Below, one piece after another: positions 12,329 to 24,609 of a stretch of DNA of 64,000 nucleotides. This DNA is from Lineus longissimus (taxonomy: Eukaryota > Nemertea > Pilidiophora > Heteronemertea > Lineidae), in assembly GCF_910592395.1 (NCBI RefSeq), contig NC_088322.1:3164001-3228000 (forward strand), in the 5' to 3' direction. Below the pieces are notes generated by a model. It did not search any database and was not told where the DNA came from. It worked only from the letters and a program-made list of their open reading frames with translations. The stretch's first letter is position 1, and every line of letters begins with the position of its first letter. The position numbers were made by a program, and so were the translations under genes.

Positions 12329-12730
12329 CGCGTTGTGTTTACTAGCGTGTACTGACGTGTGCTTTCTGTGTTTACATATAAGTAGGTCGCCTTAGCAGGT
12401 TCCTTAGCCTACGTCACAGCTATTTATAATACTGTGACCCAATTAAGACGGCGACATTCGTGTTTTGCAGCGGGTCGAAATAAGGCTGATTAAAGTGCTG
12501 TTTTTATAGTAATACCGATGTTTTATTAAGAAAACCGTGATGGATTATGATTCATGAATGAATGTTCTAAGCACAGGTGTGCTTAACTGGGGCTGGGAAA
12601 TTTTCAGGAGATTATGTCTTTAAAGCTAACGTGGTTTTGAACAACCCAGCCCTGGTCTGGTTGTTTAACACGGAAGAAGAGGTTTTTGCTGTCTTTGGAG
12701 TAAAAAATGTTTTTTGACTTATTTTTCAGA

Positions 12731-13360
12731 TTCACCACCTCTTCAACATGTATCTGCTTTGGCTGATCTGTAGAGTGGAGGCTACTTGAACTTGGCGCGA
12801 ATAGAGAAGTCCAAAGCCAGTGCAAAAAGTTGTCCGAAGAGAAGCGTCAGAAGGAATGCTGGTGAGTGCACAAATCAATTCAATGATTGTCAGACACTTG
12901 ATAGATTTTTATTGTGGCCCAAAGGCCTGGCATTGCTTAAAAGGTAATACTTTAACATGTACTAGGGCTTTGACACAAGATTTCATCATCAGTGAATATT
13001 GCAGCAGTGTCTTAATCTTTGCCATTATTGTTTAGTTTCAATTTGAAATCCATGTACGGTGAATTGCAGTACATGTAGTAAAATTTGGATGGCAAGAGGC
13101 AGTTTTAATGTGCATTATGTAGAGTTGATTCCATAACTGGACAGAGTTCTAGCTTTTAAACTTTTGTGTTGTGTGTACATAAAAGTGCTGCAAAAAAATT
13201 TCCAGCGTCTGGTTCCAGCAGTAGTGTTTCCGCAACAATATCGAACAATCGATGAGTCAGCCATGCCCAATCTCAGTGGTCACTCCATCAGAGTATATCA
13301 ACAACAATATGATAAAGAGGCCCAGCAACAAAATGTTGCGCTTGTTGGGCTGCGCCAAAA
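12731..13360 (+). other. Further exon-like blocks, unknown protein
   Basis: A block at about 12731-12860 follows a good acceptor (tttttcag) and precedes gtgagt, but contains an in-frame TAG. A second block (about 13199-13360) follows tttccag and reads through VPAVVFPQQYRTIDESAMP and SGHSIRVYQQQYDKEA before meeting the edge of the tandem duplication at 13361. No domain is recognised. The abrupt change at 13361 suggests a rearrangement cut off the rest of this gene. Confidence 0.25.
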
Positions 13361-16276
13361 GTATAAAGCTTACCACTGGACACGCAGGACATTTTATATC
13401 CTCAGGAGCCGACATAACCTCCAACTGATGAATAAAGAAACGGTATTCTTCGAAAGTTTCATTAGATATCCTGCAAAAACTGTAAGAAGAAGTGATTTAA
13501 ACCTTAACACTGTACAATACCACCAGAGTGTGAAAAACCATGTACCACTATATCAGCAGATAATCATTTAAGGCTTTGCGTCATCTTGTTTGAGATCATC
13601 ATTTAGTTATTATGACATGTAATCACTCTTAATGAGTTCGGCTTATTTCAAATTCACAAAGAAATTAAAGGCAAGAGTGCACCTGGGAGGAGAGAGGACT
13701 GTGCTCTTTTGAAGATTACTAAAGATCACACTTCACAAGATTGCTGTCGTGCCCAACAGGGTTTAAAGGGTTAATTTAGGAAAAGCATAAAAAGAAGCAC
13801 TTAAAATGCACAAGCTTGACTCACCGGATCATTTATTTCAACATAAGGATGATGTATATACTTCAGTGACTCACAAAAATCAAACACAGGGACTGGAACT
13901 TGAAGATACAGGACTCGAAGCATTTCCATCAGATGGAAATCAAAGCAGATCTTTGGATTTTTTGGAGAAGCTGGCCAAAGACGGAGGTGGATAAGTGTTG
14001 TCGGCTCCTCTTCGCATTTGCAGAATTTGACAACAGGTGGCGTCCTAAAATTGGAATAATTTGGAGAAAAATTAGTCTCTGGCTACAGAAATATTTCAAT
14101 TGCTAGCGGAGGATGGTAGTTGCACAGGTGCACATGAACGGGGTGTAATAATACATGATAGTTCCAATTCCGAATAATTTCGTCCAACACTCCATAATGG
14201 GTCAACAGGAGATGGGGTCCAAACTGGTTAACTTATTGGATAAACTGTCCATGATATTTTTTAATGATAATCACATTTTATCAAGCTTTGGTATGCAGCA
14301 CCATCAGCGATAAGTACTATCTATGCTAGTTGTGTAGTCAAAGAAAGCTGGAATATCAAATTCAAATTAAGACATATTTAATGAGAGAAAGCTCACCTTT
14401 GGAGTCGACAACAATCACATGCTTGTTATAGGATTCCAAACATTCCTTATGACGTTCATCATCCCGAAGATATATAGTTGCAGAATATGGAACCCAAGCT
14501 TTTTCCTAAAAGGAATTGGTTTGAATTAGTTAAACCTAAAAAGAACCAAACTTAGGAGCCAGAATAAAACATTGTGGCCAAGGGTCTTGCCTACGATTGA
14601 TTCAAGTGCTTCATGATGATGCATTGCTCAAGTCAAACTGTAAGATTGATTTACACTTGTAAAACCTCTTTTGACAATTAAATAAGTTAGCAAGCAAAGT
14701 TGATTAACAATCCATCAAACCCAAAATAAGAGGTAAACGGTACACATGAAATACAAAAGTCTCTAGGTACCACATCACTATCAGGAGAACAATAGCTTGT
14801 CGAAGAAAGACATACAAAGTATAAAGCTTACCACTGGACACGCAGGACATTTTATATCCTCAGGAGCCGACATAACCTCCAACTGATGAATAAAGAAACG
14901 GTATTCTTCGAAAGTTTCATTAGATATCCTGCAAAAAACTGTAAGAAGAAGTGATTTAAACCTTAACACTGTACAATACCACCAGAGTGTGAAAAACCAT
15001 GTACCACTATATCAGCAGATAATCATTTAAGGCTTTGCGTCATCTTGTTTGAGATCATCATTTAGTTATTATGACATGTAATCACTCTTAATGAGTTCGG
15101 CTTATTTCAAATTCACAAAGAAATTAAAGGCAAGAGTGCACCTGGGAGGAGAGAGGACTGTGCTCTTTTGAAGATTACTAAAGATCACACTTCACAAGAT
15201 TGCTGTCGTGCCCAACAGGGTTTAAAGGGTTAATTTAGGAAAAGCATAAAAAGAAGCACTTAAAATGCACAAGCTTGACTCACCGGATCATTTATTTCAA
15301 CATAAGGATGATGTATATACTTCAGTGACTCACAAAAATCAAACACAGGGACTGGAACTTGAAGATACAGGACTCGAAGCATTTCCATCAGATGGAAATC
15401 AAAGCAGATCTTTGGATTTTTTGGAGAAGCTGGCCAAAGACGGAGGTGGATAAGTGTTGTCGGCTCCTCTTCGCATTTGCAGAATTTGACAACAGGTGGC
15501 GTCCTAAAATTGGAATAATTTGGAGAAAAATTAGTCTCTGGCTACAGAAATATTTCAATTGCTAGCGGAGGATGGTAGTTGCACAGGTGCACATGAACGG
15601 GGTGTAATAATACATGATAGTTCCAATTCCGAATAATTTCGTCCAACACTCCATAATGGGTCAACAGGAGATGGGGTCCAAACTGGTTAACTTATTGGAT
15701 AAACTGTCCATGATATTTTTTAATGATAATCACATTTTATCAAGCTTTGGTATGCAGCACCATCAGCGATAAGTACTATCTATGCTAGTTGTGTAGTCAA
15801 AGAAAGCTGGAATATCAAATTCAAATTAAGACATATTTAATGAGAGAAAGCTCACCTTTGGAGTCGACAACAATCACATGCTTGTTATAGGATTCCAAAC
15901 ATTCCTTATGACGTTCATCATCCCGAAGATATATAGTTGCAGAATATGGAACCCAAGCTTTTTCCTAAAAGGAATTGGTTTGAATTAGTTAAACCTAAAA
16001 AGAACCAAACTTAGGAGCCAGAATAAAACATTGTGGCCAAGGGTCTTGCCTACGATTGATTCAAGTGCTTCATGATGATGCATTGCTCAAGTCAAACTGT
16101 AAGATTGATTTACACTTGTAAAACCTCTTTTGACAATTAAATAAGTTAGCAAGCAAAGTTGATTAACAATCCATCAAACCCAAAATAAGAGGTAAACGGT
16201 ACACATGAAATACAAAGGTCTCTAGGTACCATATCACTATCAGGAGAACAATAGCTTGTCGAAGAAAGACATACAA
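13361..16276. repeat. Two tandem copies of a 1,459-bp segment
   Basis: Copy 1 is 13361-14818 and copy 2 is 14819-16276, in direct orientation. They are nearly identical: I see a one-base difference in an A-run (ctgcaaaaactg against ctgcaaaaaactg) and a few substitutions near the right ends. The breakpoint lies in a short shared 'caaa'. Each copy holds exons 3-5 of the minus-strand KDZ-like gene. The high identity points to a recent event, or to an assembly duplication. Confidence 0.9.
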
Positions 16277-17100
16277 TATAGATTTCACAAAAGGTAATAG
16301 TGTTCTTACCTTCCAAGTATAGACTCTGTGAAAAGGTTGTTGTCTGTGGGTAACATCAAGACAGCTTTCGCAGAAATATTTTGGTGGTAGACAATCCTCA
16401 CAATGGAAGACCTTGCTGCCGGAAAATTCAACTCTGCACACAGAACAACAAGAACTTGGGGCAAGGGATTCCAAAAAGGCATCAACAAGGACAGACCTCA
16501 ACTTCTTCCAATTGTCCAGTTGCTTCACCTTTGTTGAAGCATAACTTCTTTTAGGGGCTGAAGTGAAAACAAGGCTACATTAATCTGCGAAATTGGATGG
16601 ATCATGTACATGTACATATTGTCAATCTGACAGCAGAATGATAAAGAATATCTTTTAGTTGTACATGTACACATGCCCATATAAGGCTTTATTTTGGCTA
16701 GCAAGCGCACATGGTGGTCTCAGAATAGGCCCAAACAATGGGTGGGGAACAAAAGACATGATGACGTAGATAGCCACAACAAACTTAGTGTGAAGCCGTC
16801 TATTATCAGTTGACAAGATAGTCATCAGTTTCGATATGAATGGATTACAATTACAATGACTCAATGCGTTCCCAAGCTCATTATTAACTTACGGGCATTG
16901 TTGGATGGATCAGAGGACTGGAAATCATTAGAACATTCATTTTGCTGTCCAAAAGCTAATGAACTACCGATATCAATAGAAGGTTTGCAGGAGGGATCAT
17001 CATGGGGGATCATCGAAACAGGAATGTTGACTTTTTTCCTCCTTTTACCACCGTATGTGGAATGACTAATGACCTGGGTTTTCAATCGTGTCCGAGGCAT
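13374..17100 (-). pseudogene. KDZ-type transposase gene, N-terminal exons only
   Basis: Minus-strand exons: 17100-16893 (MPRTRLKTQVISHSTYGGKR..., start at 17100), 16557-16310, 15964-15856, 15503-15284 and 14928-14832. Copies of the last three lie in the tandem repeat (exon 4 copy 14044-13825, exon 5 copy 13470-13374). Exon 2 has a cysteine cluster (CCSVC...CEDC...FCESC...THRQQPFHRVYTW) and exon 4 reads TPPVVKFCKCEEEPTTLI then HLRLWPASPKNP; exon 5 ends IKCPACPV. These are hallmarks of the CxC clusters in front of Kyakuja-Dileera-Zisupton transposases (family knowledge). The catalytic RNase-H-like core is not found further left. Exon 1 to exon 2 joins in phase, but exons 3-4 and 4-5 are each off by one base in both copies, so frameshifts probably predate the duplication. 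Confidence 0.55.
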
Positions 17101-18758
17101 GCTTCTGGAATAGAGAAAAGAATTCAATTTCAGTGTCTGTATCAATATGACGACAGCATCGTAACCCGGAATTTTAGTTCCTTGAAAGCCACACGGGTTA
17201 TCCAGAAAGACAATCCTGGGTTCTCATAATGATCAAAAAATCTAATTCAGGCAACATCGTGTGGTACATGTACTAGCGCCAGCTGTGTAGCACTACGTAC
17301 ATACGAGTGCATCATCACCTACCACACCAGCGTTCTTCACAGGGACAGCAGGGACAGGGTTAAACAGTAACTCTCACGACTTGCGACTTGCAGCGAGCTA
17401 CACCGAGTTCGAGAAATCGAAGCAAACAAGGGTAGGCCTAGCCTACCTAGCCTACCCGCCCAAGGCCTAGAAGTGGCACTTCACGTGGCCCACATCTTTC
17501 CAAGACCAAGGGCAAGGCTACATCAAGACCAACACAACAGTGCATTCTGCAATCGCTACAAAGCAGCAGGGCCATGGCTGGCTATACAATCAAAATAAAG
17601 CCTAGGCACTGCATGCTCATGATGCTAGGTCTATGACATGTAGGCCTATTTGCATGCATGTAGCCTATGCCTATGGCATAGTGCATATTGATATGTGATG
17701 TGTGCATCCAATGGCAATGCAATGGCCAATGCATTGCACATGGCCAATGCATTGCACATGCACGTTGCAGTGTTGTATAGCAGTCTTGGCGACAAACTAT
17801 CAATCATCCAGTTTATTCATTGCTCTACCTGCGTCAGGCCATTTATGTTGCTTATACATAAAGAACTTACCACAAAAATTTGTAATTAGTGATAGACAGT
17901 GTAAAAGCTGATTAAATATCTAGATGCGATCGCTAAACTGTAAACAGGTAAACCCCACCCGCCGCCTCGTAAGTGTCGTTGTTGTCGTTATCCAGATTTT
18001 GGCGCCAACCCAGCAGACCGAAATTCGTCGTGATACCGGGATTCTGGTATTTGATTGGGAAATTGACACGAAGTCGCATTGTCATCCATCATTTACCTAT
18101 GGTAGTCTTTGTCACCTCAGGACACCTCAGAACCATAAGAAGTTATTTTCAAAATAATACGCCAGTCCTGTGCTGGAGGAAGACCCGGGAGGAAGACCTG
18201 CGCCTGCTGCGCCACGTGGTTGAAAAGTAGTTCCTACCTCGAACCCAGACTCCGCAAAACGCAAAAAACGTAGCAATCAATACACGTATTGCTACACACA
18301 GGTCACCTATCGGGGGTTGTTAAAACAAAAATACGTAATAGCAACGTATATTAAAGAGTTGGTCGTCGATTTTATGCATACGATTCGTGTGTGCACTGTT
18401 CATTCTAAGCTGAAGCAGGTGGCCCGGTCCGCAGAGAGTCGGGAGGCCTCAGGCTCCATGGAGTATTCTAGCCAGGGTGTTACTGTTATATCAAAAGTTC
18501 CCGATTGTTTTGCGGCCAAATTGATCATACAGAAACTACTAGTTAATTCCAAAGAAATATCGTACCAAGACAAAATCATGACCTGTCTAGGCTACGGTAG
18601 CCTACATGTCATACTCGTAGAGCCAGACTAAAATTAAAATGTTAAAAGAATCAGGCCTGCATTTCTCTCCCCATCTTCCTCAGTCGGGGCCAATGGCATT
18701 ATATCATAATATTATAGCGAAAACAATACTGTTCTGAATAAGCTACCCCGACATGGCG
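17101..18758. other. Non-coding spacer
   Basis: The spacer contains tandem 'gcctagcctacc' motifs (about 17430-17475) and short tandem copies of 'aatgcattgcacatggcc' (about 17720-17760). A 104-codon plus-strand frame at 18317-18631 has no recognisable domain and I do not call it a gene. Confidence 0.4.
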
Positions 18759-18763
18759 CAGTG

Positions 18764-18943
18764 TGTTGTGGAACCATTATTTGTATGTAATGTTTTTGTA
18801 ACACGCTGTATATTTGTGGGCAGCCTGGTGCTGCCATCTGCGTTTTTTGGAATAAATTAGTTGCCTTATTGATTTATAACTATGAGTCAGTGATATTTTT
18901 ATTCTACCTTTTATATATCCGTCGAGATCCGCCACCCGGGACA
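18764..18943 (+). repeat. BEL element 5' LTR
   Basis: It starts tgttgtggaacc and ends cacccgggaca, 180 bp long. It includes aataaa (18851-18856) as a likely polyadenylation signal. By eye it is identical to the 3' LTR. Confidence 0.95.
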
Positions 18944-18945
18944 TT

Positions 18946-18959
18946 TGGTGCCGAAACCC
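18946..18959 (+). promoter_or_regulatory. Primer-binding site of the BEL element
   Basis: tggtgccgaaaccc begins two bases after the 5' LTR and starts with TGG, complementary to a tRNA 3' CCA end. I do not name the tRNA. Confidence 0.75.
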
Positions 18960-19007
18960 TTTATGAACATTCATAGTGAACCAGGTTAAGAGTTGGAAGT
19001 TGTAAGG

Positions 19008-21629
19008 ATGCCTGGTAGTGTTGATATAGACTCTCAAAAGTCGGGTGGGGCGGATTCGAAGGTTGATTCCAAGATGGCGCCCAATGAACCCAGTCCTGCT
19101 TTGCTGCTGGCAGCGAAGAAGGTTAGAACAGGTGCCAAGGTGTGGGCAACTAGATTAAGTGATGACATTTATGAAGCTCTTGGTCATTATCCTGTGCAAG
19201 CTGAACTGTTGAAAGAAACTATGGCGCAGTTTGATATCTATTTGAAGAAAGTTGACGACGCCCAAGAGGCAGTTGAGATGCTGATTGATGATAAGTCGGC
19301 TCTTGAAGCGGATATTGCAAAAGCTTATTCATATCGGCGAAAGATCCGAGAGCCATATGTAGAAGCGAAGAGTGCAGTTGATAGGACTTTGAGTGGTGCT
19401 AGTTTTACCAGTGGTGCTAGTGCTAGTAGTGGCGGTGGTGCCCACGCCTCAGCATGCTCAGCGAAGCTTCCGAGATTGGAACTGCAGACGTTTGCCGGTG
19501 AATCAACGCAGTGGCAAAATTTCTGGGAAAAATTTCAAGCTCTCATTGATGATCGTAAAGACTTGTCAACAGTTACGAAGTTTTCCTATCTGCAATCGTT
19601 ACTCGTGGGTGAGGCTGCAACTGTGATAGGTGGTCTTTCCATTACTTCTGACAACTACGAAAGTGCGATGGAGATGTTGAAGGAACGCTTCGGTCAGAAA
19701 AATCGGATCATATTTTCACACATTCAGTCTCTGTTGAATGTCACAGTGCCTTCGGGTATAGCTACCATTTTGCAATTGTGGCAGTTACTAGACACTATTC
19801 AGGGTCATGTGCGGAGTTTGACAACGTTCGGTATTACCGGTGAAGAATATGGTGTGCTTCTAACCCCACTGATTTTGTCTAGACTTACTGCTGATCTACG
19901 TATGGAATGGGCAAGAGACAGTGCTGGCAAAGAGAGTGATTTAGATGGTTTACTGACATTTCTGAAAAACGAGATTCAACGAAGGGAGAGGAGTGAGGCC
20001 TTTATGGAGGTTTCTTCATCGTCAAAGGCCATGAACTCTAAACCTAGTACTTCTGTTGTAAAGGACAGTGTTAGTCATGTACCTTTTGCTTCAGCTCTTT
20101 ACAGTCATTCACATTCTAATATAAGTAAAAGTGATAAAGAATTGTGTGTCTTTTGCAAGAAGCCCCATGCTTCTGAGAAATGTTGGTCAGTAGTAAAGAT
20201 ACCTATTGAAGACAGGCATAAGGTCTTACAGGACAGCGGAGTTTGCTTTCGTTGCATCAGGTTAGGACATAGGTCCAGAGGTTGCAACTCCATTTGTTCC
20301 AAGTGTGGTGGAAGACATCATGAACTTCTTTGTCGGGGAAAGAGTAGTTACAGTGGTAGTGGTAATTTGAAAACTGCTAGTGTAAATTATCAAGGTCAAC
20401 AGCAGGGTAGTGTTAAAACTGGTGCTACAAGTAAAAGTGATGAAACTATTTCAGCCACTTTGTCTGCTGCGTCTTCTACTTGTGACAGTGTACTTGATTC
20501 TCATTCTTGTTCTTCAGATCGGTCATCTGTATACACGGTGTTGCAGACAGCACAGGTCATGGTGTGTGGAAGGAAGGGTGCAGTGGAGGCCACGGTATTG
20601 TTTGACACCGGCTCTGACAGCTCTTACATCGGCAGTTCTCTTGTAAAAAGGGTTGAACCTGAATGGGTCACGGCTAAGTATATGTCATATGCAGCCTTTG
20701 GTGGAGGTAAGCCATCAACTCGTTCTGCCTATAATGTTTACAAGTTGAAATTGCAGGGTGGCTCTGGTAGTTCTGAAGAATTGAAGGCAGTAGAAGTGAA
20801 GTCTGTCTGTTCACCCATGTTTAGGCATAAGGTATCTAGGAAGGTTTTAGATTCTATTGAACATCTAGAGTTGGCAGATACTTATTGTGTAGATCGAGAA
20901 ATTCAGGTTGACATCCTAGTTGGATTAGATTCGTACTGGAGCTTCATGAAGAGTGGTTTGATTAGATTATCAGATGGTTTAGTGGCTCAGGAGTCTGTCT
21001 TTGGTTGGTTGTTGTCAGGATCCTGTCCTCAATCTATATCTCTTCAAAGCAACAGTGGTGTCAGTGTAAGTATGGTTTGTTTGTCAGATATGCCTAAGAC
21101 CACGTTGGAAAGGTTCTGGGATTTAGAATCCATAGGTGTTAACTCTGAACAAAATCTTGATCCTGGAAGTAAAATCCTGGAAAACTTCAATGAGTCAATC
21201 AAATTTGAGGATGGTAGGTATCATGTGCAAATCCCTTGGAAGGACAATGCTTCAGACTTGAATTTGTTGGACAATAGGATGTTGGCTGAGGCTAGATTGA
21301 AATGTTTGATAAGGAAATTGTCCAAGGATTCTTCGTTGGAGGCTAGTTATAACCAGGCTTTCCTTGAAATGGAATCTTTGGGTATCATTGAACAGGTCCC
21401 GGAGTCTGAAATTGTCACGTCACACCCCGTGTTCTATCTCCCTCATCATCCTGTTGTAAAGGAGTCACGTCTTACTACTAGGGTTAGACCTGTGTTTGAC
21501 GCCTCTGCCAAGGGTGTCAATGGCATTTCACTCAACGATTGCATAGAACCTGGACCATGTCTCTTAGGGAATTTGGTTGATATCCTCATTAGGTTTCGTA
21601 GGTGGAGAGTCGGTATTACAGAGCTCTGA
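19008..21629 (+). pseudogene. BEL gag-protease-RT, first open segment
   Basis: The first ATG is at 19008. The order of parts is a coiled Gag region, then three Cys/His knuckles (CVFCKKPHASEKC near 20145, CFRCIRLGHRSRGC, CSKCGGRHHELLC), then an A17-type aspartic protease with LFDTGSDSSYIG (about 20596-20632), then the start of the reverse transcriptase. The frame ends in a TGA at 21627-21629, just before the first catalytic RT motif, because of a one-base shift in 'acagagctctgatatc'; the next segment resumes at SDISKAFLQV. The polyprotein would normally continue. Confidence 0.85.
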
Positions 21630-22050
21630 TATCTCAAAGGCTTTCTTGCAGGTGGGTGTTCAGGACAAGGATCAAGATGTGCATCGATTCCTATGGAATT
21701 ATGGTGGTTCTGTCAAGGTCATGAGGTTTAGGAGGGTCCCATTTGGTAATACTTCGTCTCCCTTCCTTTTAAATGCCACAATCAAACATCATCTGACACA
21801 TTACCCAGAGTCAAGGGCTGTTGAGGAATTGAGAGATAATACTTATGTGGATGATTTCATTTCAGGGGCAGACGTTTCAACGTCATCTCCATCCTCAGAA
21901 CACACTGCATCTGCAGATTCCTTGTACCGTGAGGCAGATAAGATTATGGCCGAAGGTGGGTTCACCTTTGCCCAGTGTCACTCAAATGATGAGCATATGA
22001 CACAGGTGTTTTTTACTGAGTTCGGTGCTAAGCAGACAGGTATTGCTTAA
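21618..22050 (+). pseudogene. BEL reverse transcriptase, middle segment
   Basis: This segment resumes the polyprotein in a new frame at SDISKAFLQVGV (RT motif A) and carries the YVDDF catalytic motif (Tyr codon at 21844). It ends at an in-frame TAA (22048-22050). The next segment continues in the same frame with VKILGLKWVKR, so this is a premature stop and not a frame change. Confidence 0.85.
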
Positions 22051-23415
22051 GTGAAAATCCTTGGTCTGAAGTGGGTTAAGCGAGTGGATTGTTTCAGCTT
22101 TGATGGGATCGAGGTTTCTGAGTCCTTAATCACGACCAAGCGTGTCATCCTGAGCTTTCTTGCTCGGTTGTACGATCCTTTAGATTTCCTCACCCCCTAC
22201 TCTATATTGATCAAGATTCTATTGCAGGATACATGGAAGTTAGATATTGACTGGGATGTTGAGGCTCCTGCAGAGATTCATTCAAGATTTCACAAGTGGA
22301 AACAGGGTTTGAAGGTCATCAAGGATTGGAACATTCCTCGGTGTTACACCACGCTTTCATGGACTGGTTTGGAAGAGTTGGAGTTACACGGATTCGGTGA
22401 TGCTTCTGAACGTGGTTATGGGTCAGTAGTATATTTGAGAGTCCCACTCCCAGATGGGTCTTACGAGGTCTCAATGGTTGTTGCCCGCGCTAGAGTGGCC
22501 CCTGTGAAATCTGTGTCGCTCCCTCGATTGGAATTGCTTGGCTGTCTTCTGACGGCAAGGTTAGTTGATATGGTGAGGATTGCGTTGAAAATGCCAGAGA
22601 TACGGTATCATTGTTGGACTGACTCCACAGTGGCCTTGGGCTGGATTAAGGGGGAACCCTGTCGTTGGAAAGGTTTTGTGGCAAATAGGGTCACTGAAAT
22701 CCAGCAATTGTCGGCTACTTCATTCTGGTCCCATTGCCCCGGTAAGGAAAATCCTGCCGACTTGTTGACTCGAGGACTCTTGGCTGAAGAGTTGGTCAAT
22801 TCTGATCTATGGTTGTCTGGACCTGTTTGGTTGTCTGAACCAGTGGTTGCTGCAACAGTTGAGTCAACACTTGTTTCCTTTCACAGAGTGGAACAATTTC
22901 TCCAAGATGAGATTGATTTGAGTCCTGTTGAGTCTGTCATGGTGGTAGCTAGCAAGTGGTTACCAAGGGAACCAGTTCTTCTGGTCACAAGATGGCCAAG
23001 GTTATATCGGGCTGTTCGTATAACTGCATTTGTCTACCGATTCCTGCATAATCTGAGGAATCCCACTCAGAGACCTGCCAACTTGGAGTTGTCTCATGAT
23101 GAACTGGTTGATGCCAAATTGCGTTTGTTTCAACACGTACAGGAGTTGAGTTATGGTAAGGAGTTGGCTTTGTTGAGAGGAAAAGGGTCTTTGTCTGAGA
23201 CCTCTCCCCTCTTTACATTGAGACCCTTCATAGGGGATGATGGGCTTCTACGAGTGGGTGGTCGGATTCAACATTCTGGGCTCACGTATGGAGAGATTCA
23301 TCCTGTGATTGTACCAAAGGGTCATTTGGCAGTGCTCTTGATTAGGTGTGAACATATAAGGTTGAAGCATGCTGGAGTGAATACAGTGATTACCTCACTT
23401 CGTGACAATTACTGA
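22051..23415 (+). pseudogene. BEL RNase H and integrase N-terminus segment
   Basis: In frame with the preceding RT segment. It contains the end of RT (ARLYDPLDFLTPYSILIKIL, typical of Pao-type RT), the RNase H region (HGFGDASERGYG, WTDSTVALGWI, NPADLLTRG) and the start of the integrase zinc-binding region (HIRLKHAGVNTVI). It ends at TGA (23413-23415), where related proteins usually have a Trp after RDNY; a TGG to TGA change would explain it. Confidence 0.85.
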
Positions 23416-24609
23416 CTCATGGGTCTCAGACGTTTGGTGAAGTCGGAAAAGAAGGGTTGCATATTTTGTCAGCGTGTTGATGCCAAGGCCTGTAATCAAT
23501 TTGCAGCTCCATTACCTGGCATTCGAATTCACAAGGCTCCTTGTTTAACTGTTACAGGTCTGGATCATGCTGGCCCTCTGTTTTGTATTGATCTTCCCAA
23601 CACGAAGCTCTACATTCTTTTGTTCACTTGTGCAGTGGTACGTGCTGTTCATCTGGAATTGACAGACTCTCTGAATGTTGCAGATTGCATGTTGGCATTG
23701 AGGAGGTTCGCTGCTCGGAGAGGTTTGCCGTCAATACTATGTTCAGATAATTCAAAGACATTTGAGGGTACTCAGAAGGAATTGGTGAAGTACTTTGGTG
23801 CAAATAGTCCAAAATGGCAGTACATTGCTCCACGTTCACCCTGGTGGGGTGGATGGTGGGAGCGCCTGGTACGATCAGTTAAATGTGCACTTAGGAAATC
23901 CTTAGGGTCTAGATGTCTCACTAAAACAGAATTAGTCACTAGTCTGCAGGAAGTGGAAGCTTGTGTCAACTGTAGACCTTTGACATTTGTGGGAGATGAG
24001 CTAGATAGTCCCAAACCTATCACCCCATCACACTTTCTGATAGGTTGTAGCGTTGGTTTTCTTACTGATGTAGCTGATGGTGAAGTAGCGGTGTCTCAGG
24101 AGCAGTTAAGTGAGCGTGAACTGGTAAGGCAAAGGCAACTAGAGTTGTTTTGGGAAGTGTGGAGTAAAGAATACATACGGAACCTTCCTACCTCAGTACC
24201 TAAGTTCAAGCCAAAGGGCAAAGTAGGTGTTGGCTCATTAGTTCTTGTCAGAGAAGACCACGTGCCCCGGATGAAGTGGCCTTTGGGTTTAGTGATTAGG
24301 GAGTTTACTGGGAAAGATGGGTCAACCAGGAGTGTAGAACTTAGAACTGCCAGAGGACACCTTGTAAGATCAATCCAGAGACTGCATGATTTGGAGTTGT
24401 GCCATAGTAGTCAAGGGGACAGTGGAGCAGACAATATCTTGGCCCCCCTTGCTGGTACTGTAAAACCACCTGCTGTCTGTTTGCCTACTGATAATGCTGT
24501 AAAGACAGCTACTGTTGGTTCATCTACTGTCAGTACTGTAAAACCCCCCAATGCGAAGACCACTCGTGTTGGCAGGGTAGTCAGGCAAAGGGATCGCTTG
24601 GATTTGTGA
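23416..24609 (+). pseudogene. BEL integrase and C-terminal tail
   Basis: This continues in frame after the TGA. CIFC completes the HHCC zinc site. The catalytic residues are visible: GLDHAGPL (first Asp, about 23562), LCSDNSKTF (second Asp, about 23746) and WWERLVRSVK (Glu, about 23860), with 37 residues between the second Asp and Glu. The tail has a chromatin- or DNA-binding-type SH3-like region (VGVGSLVLVREDHVPRMKWP) and ends LDL-stop. Confidence 0.87.

Larger units (their letters stand above)
11655..12420. mobile_element. Small element carrying a THAP exon
   Basis: tgacgtaggctgaggaacc near 11660 recurs inverted near 12395-12413 as ggttccttagcctacgtca, giving imperfect terminal or sub-terminal inverted repeats of about 20 bp. 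Between them lie a plus-strand THAP-domain exon and a convergent acidic minus-strand frame. The outer boundaries and any target duplication are not clear to me, so the ends are approximate. The element interrupts the exon series of the surrounding gene. Confidence 0.5.

Noticed and set aside
13806-15565. Repeated plus-strand frames starting MHKLDSPDH and MKIQDSKHF
   Set aside because: These are shadows of minus-strand exon 4 of the KDZ-like gene, duplicated with it. The minus-strand reading has cysteine motifs and splice sites.
18317-18631. 104-codon frame as a host gene
   Set aside because: No domain, no splice context, and no sign of selection that I can see.
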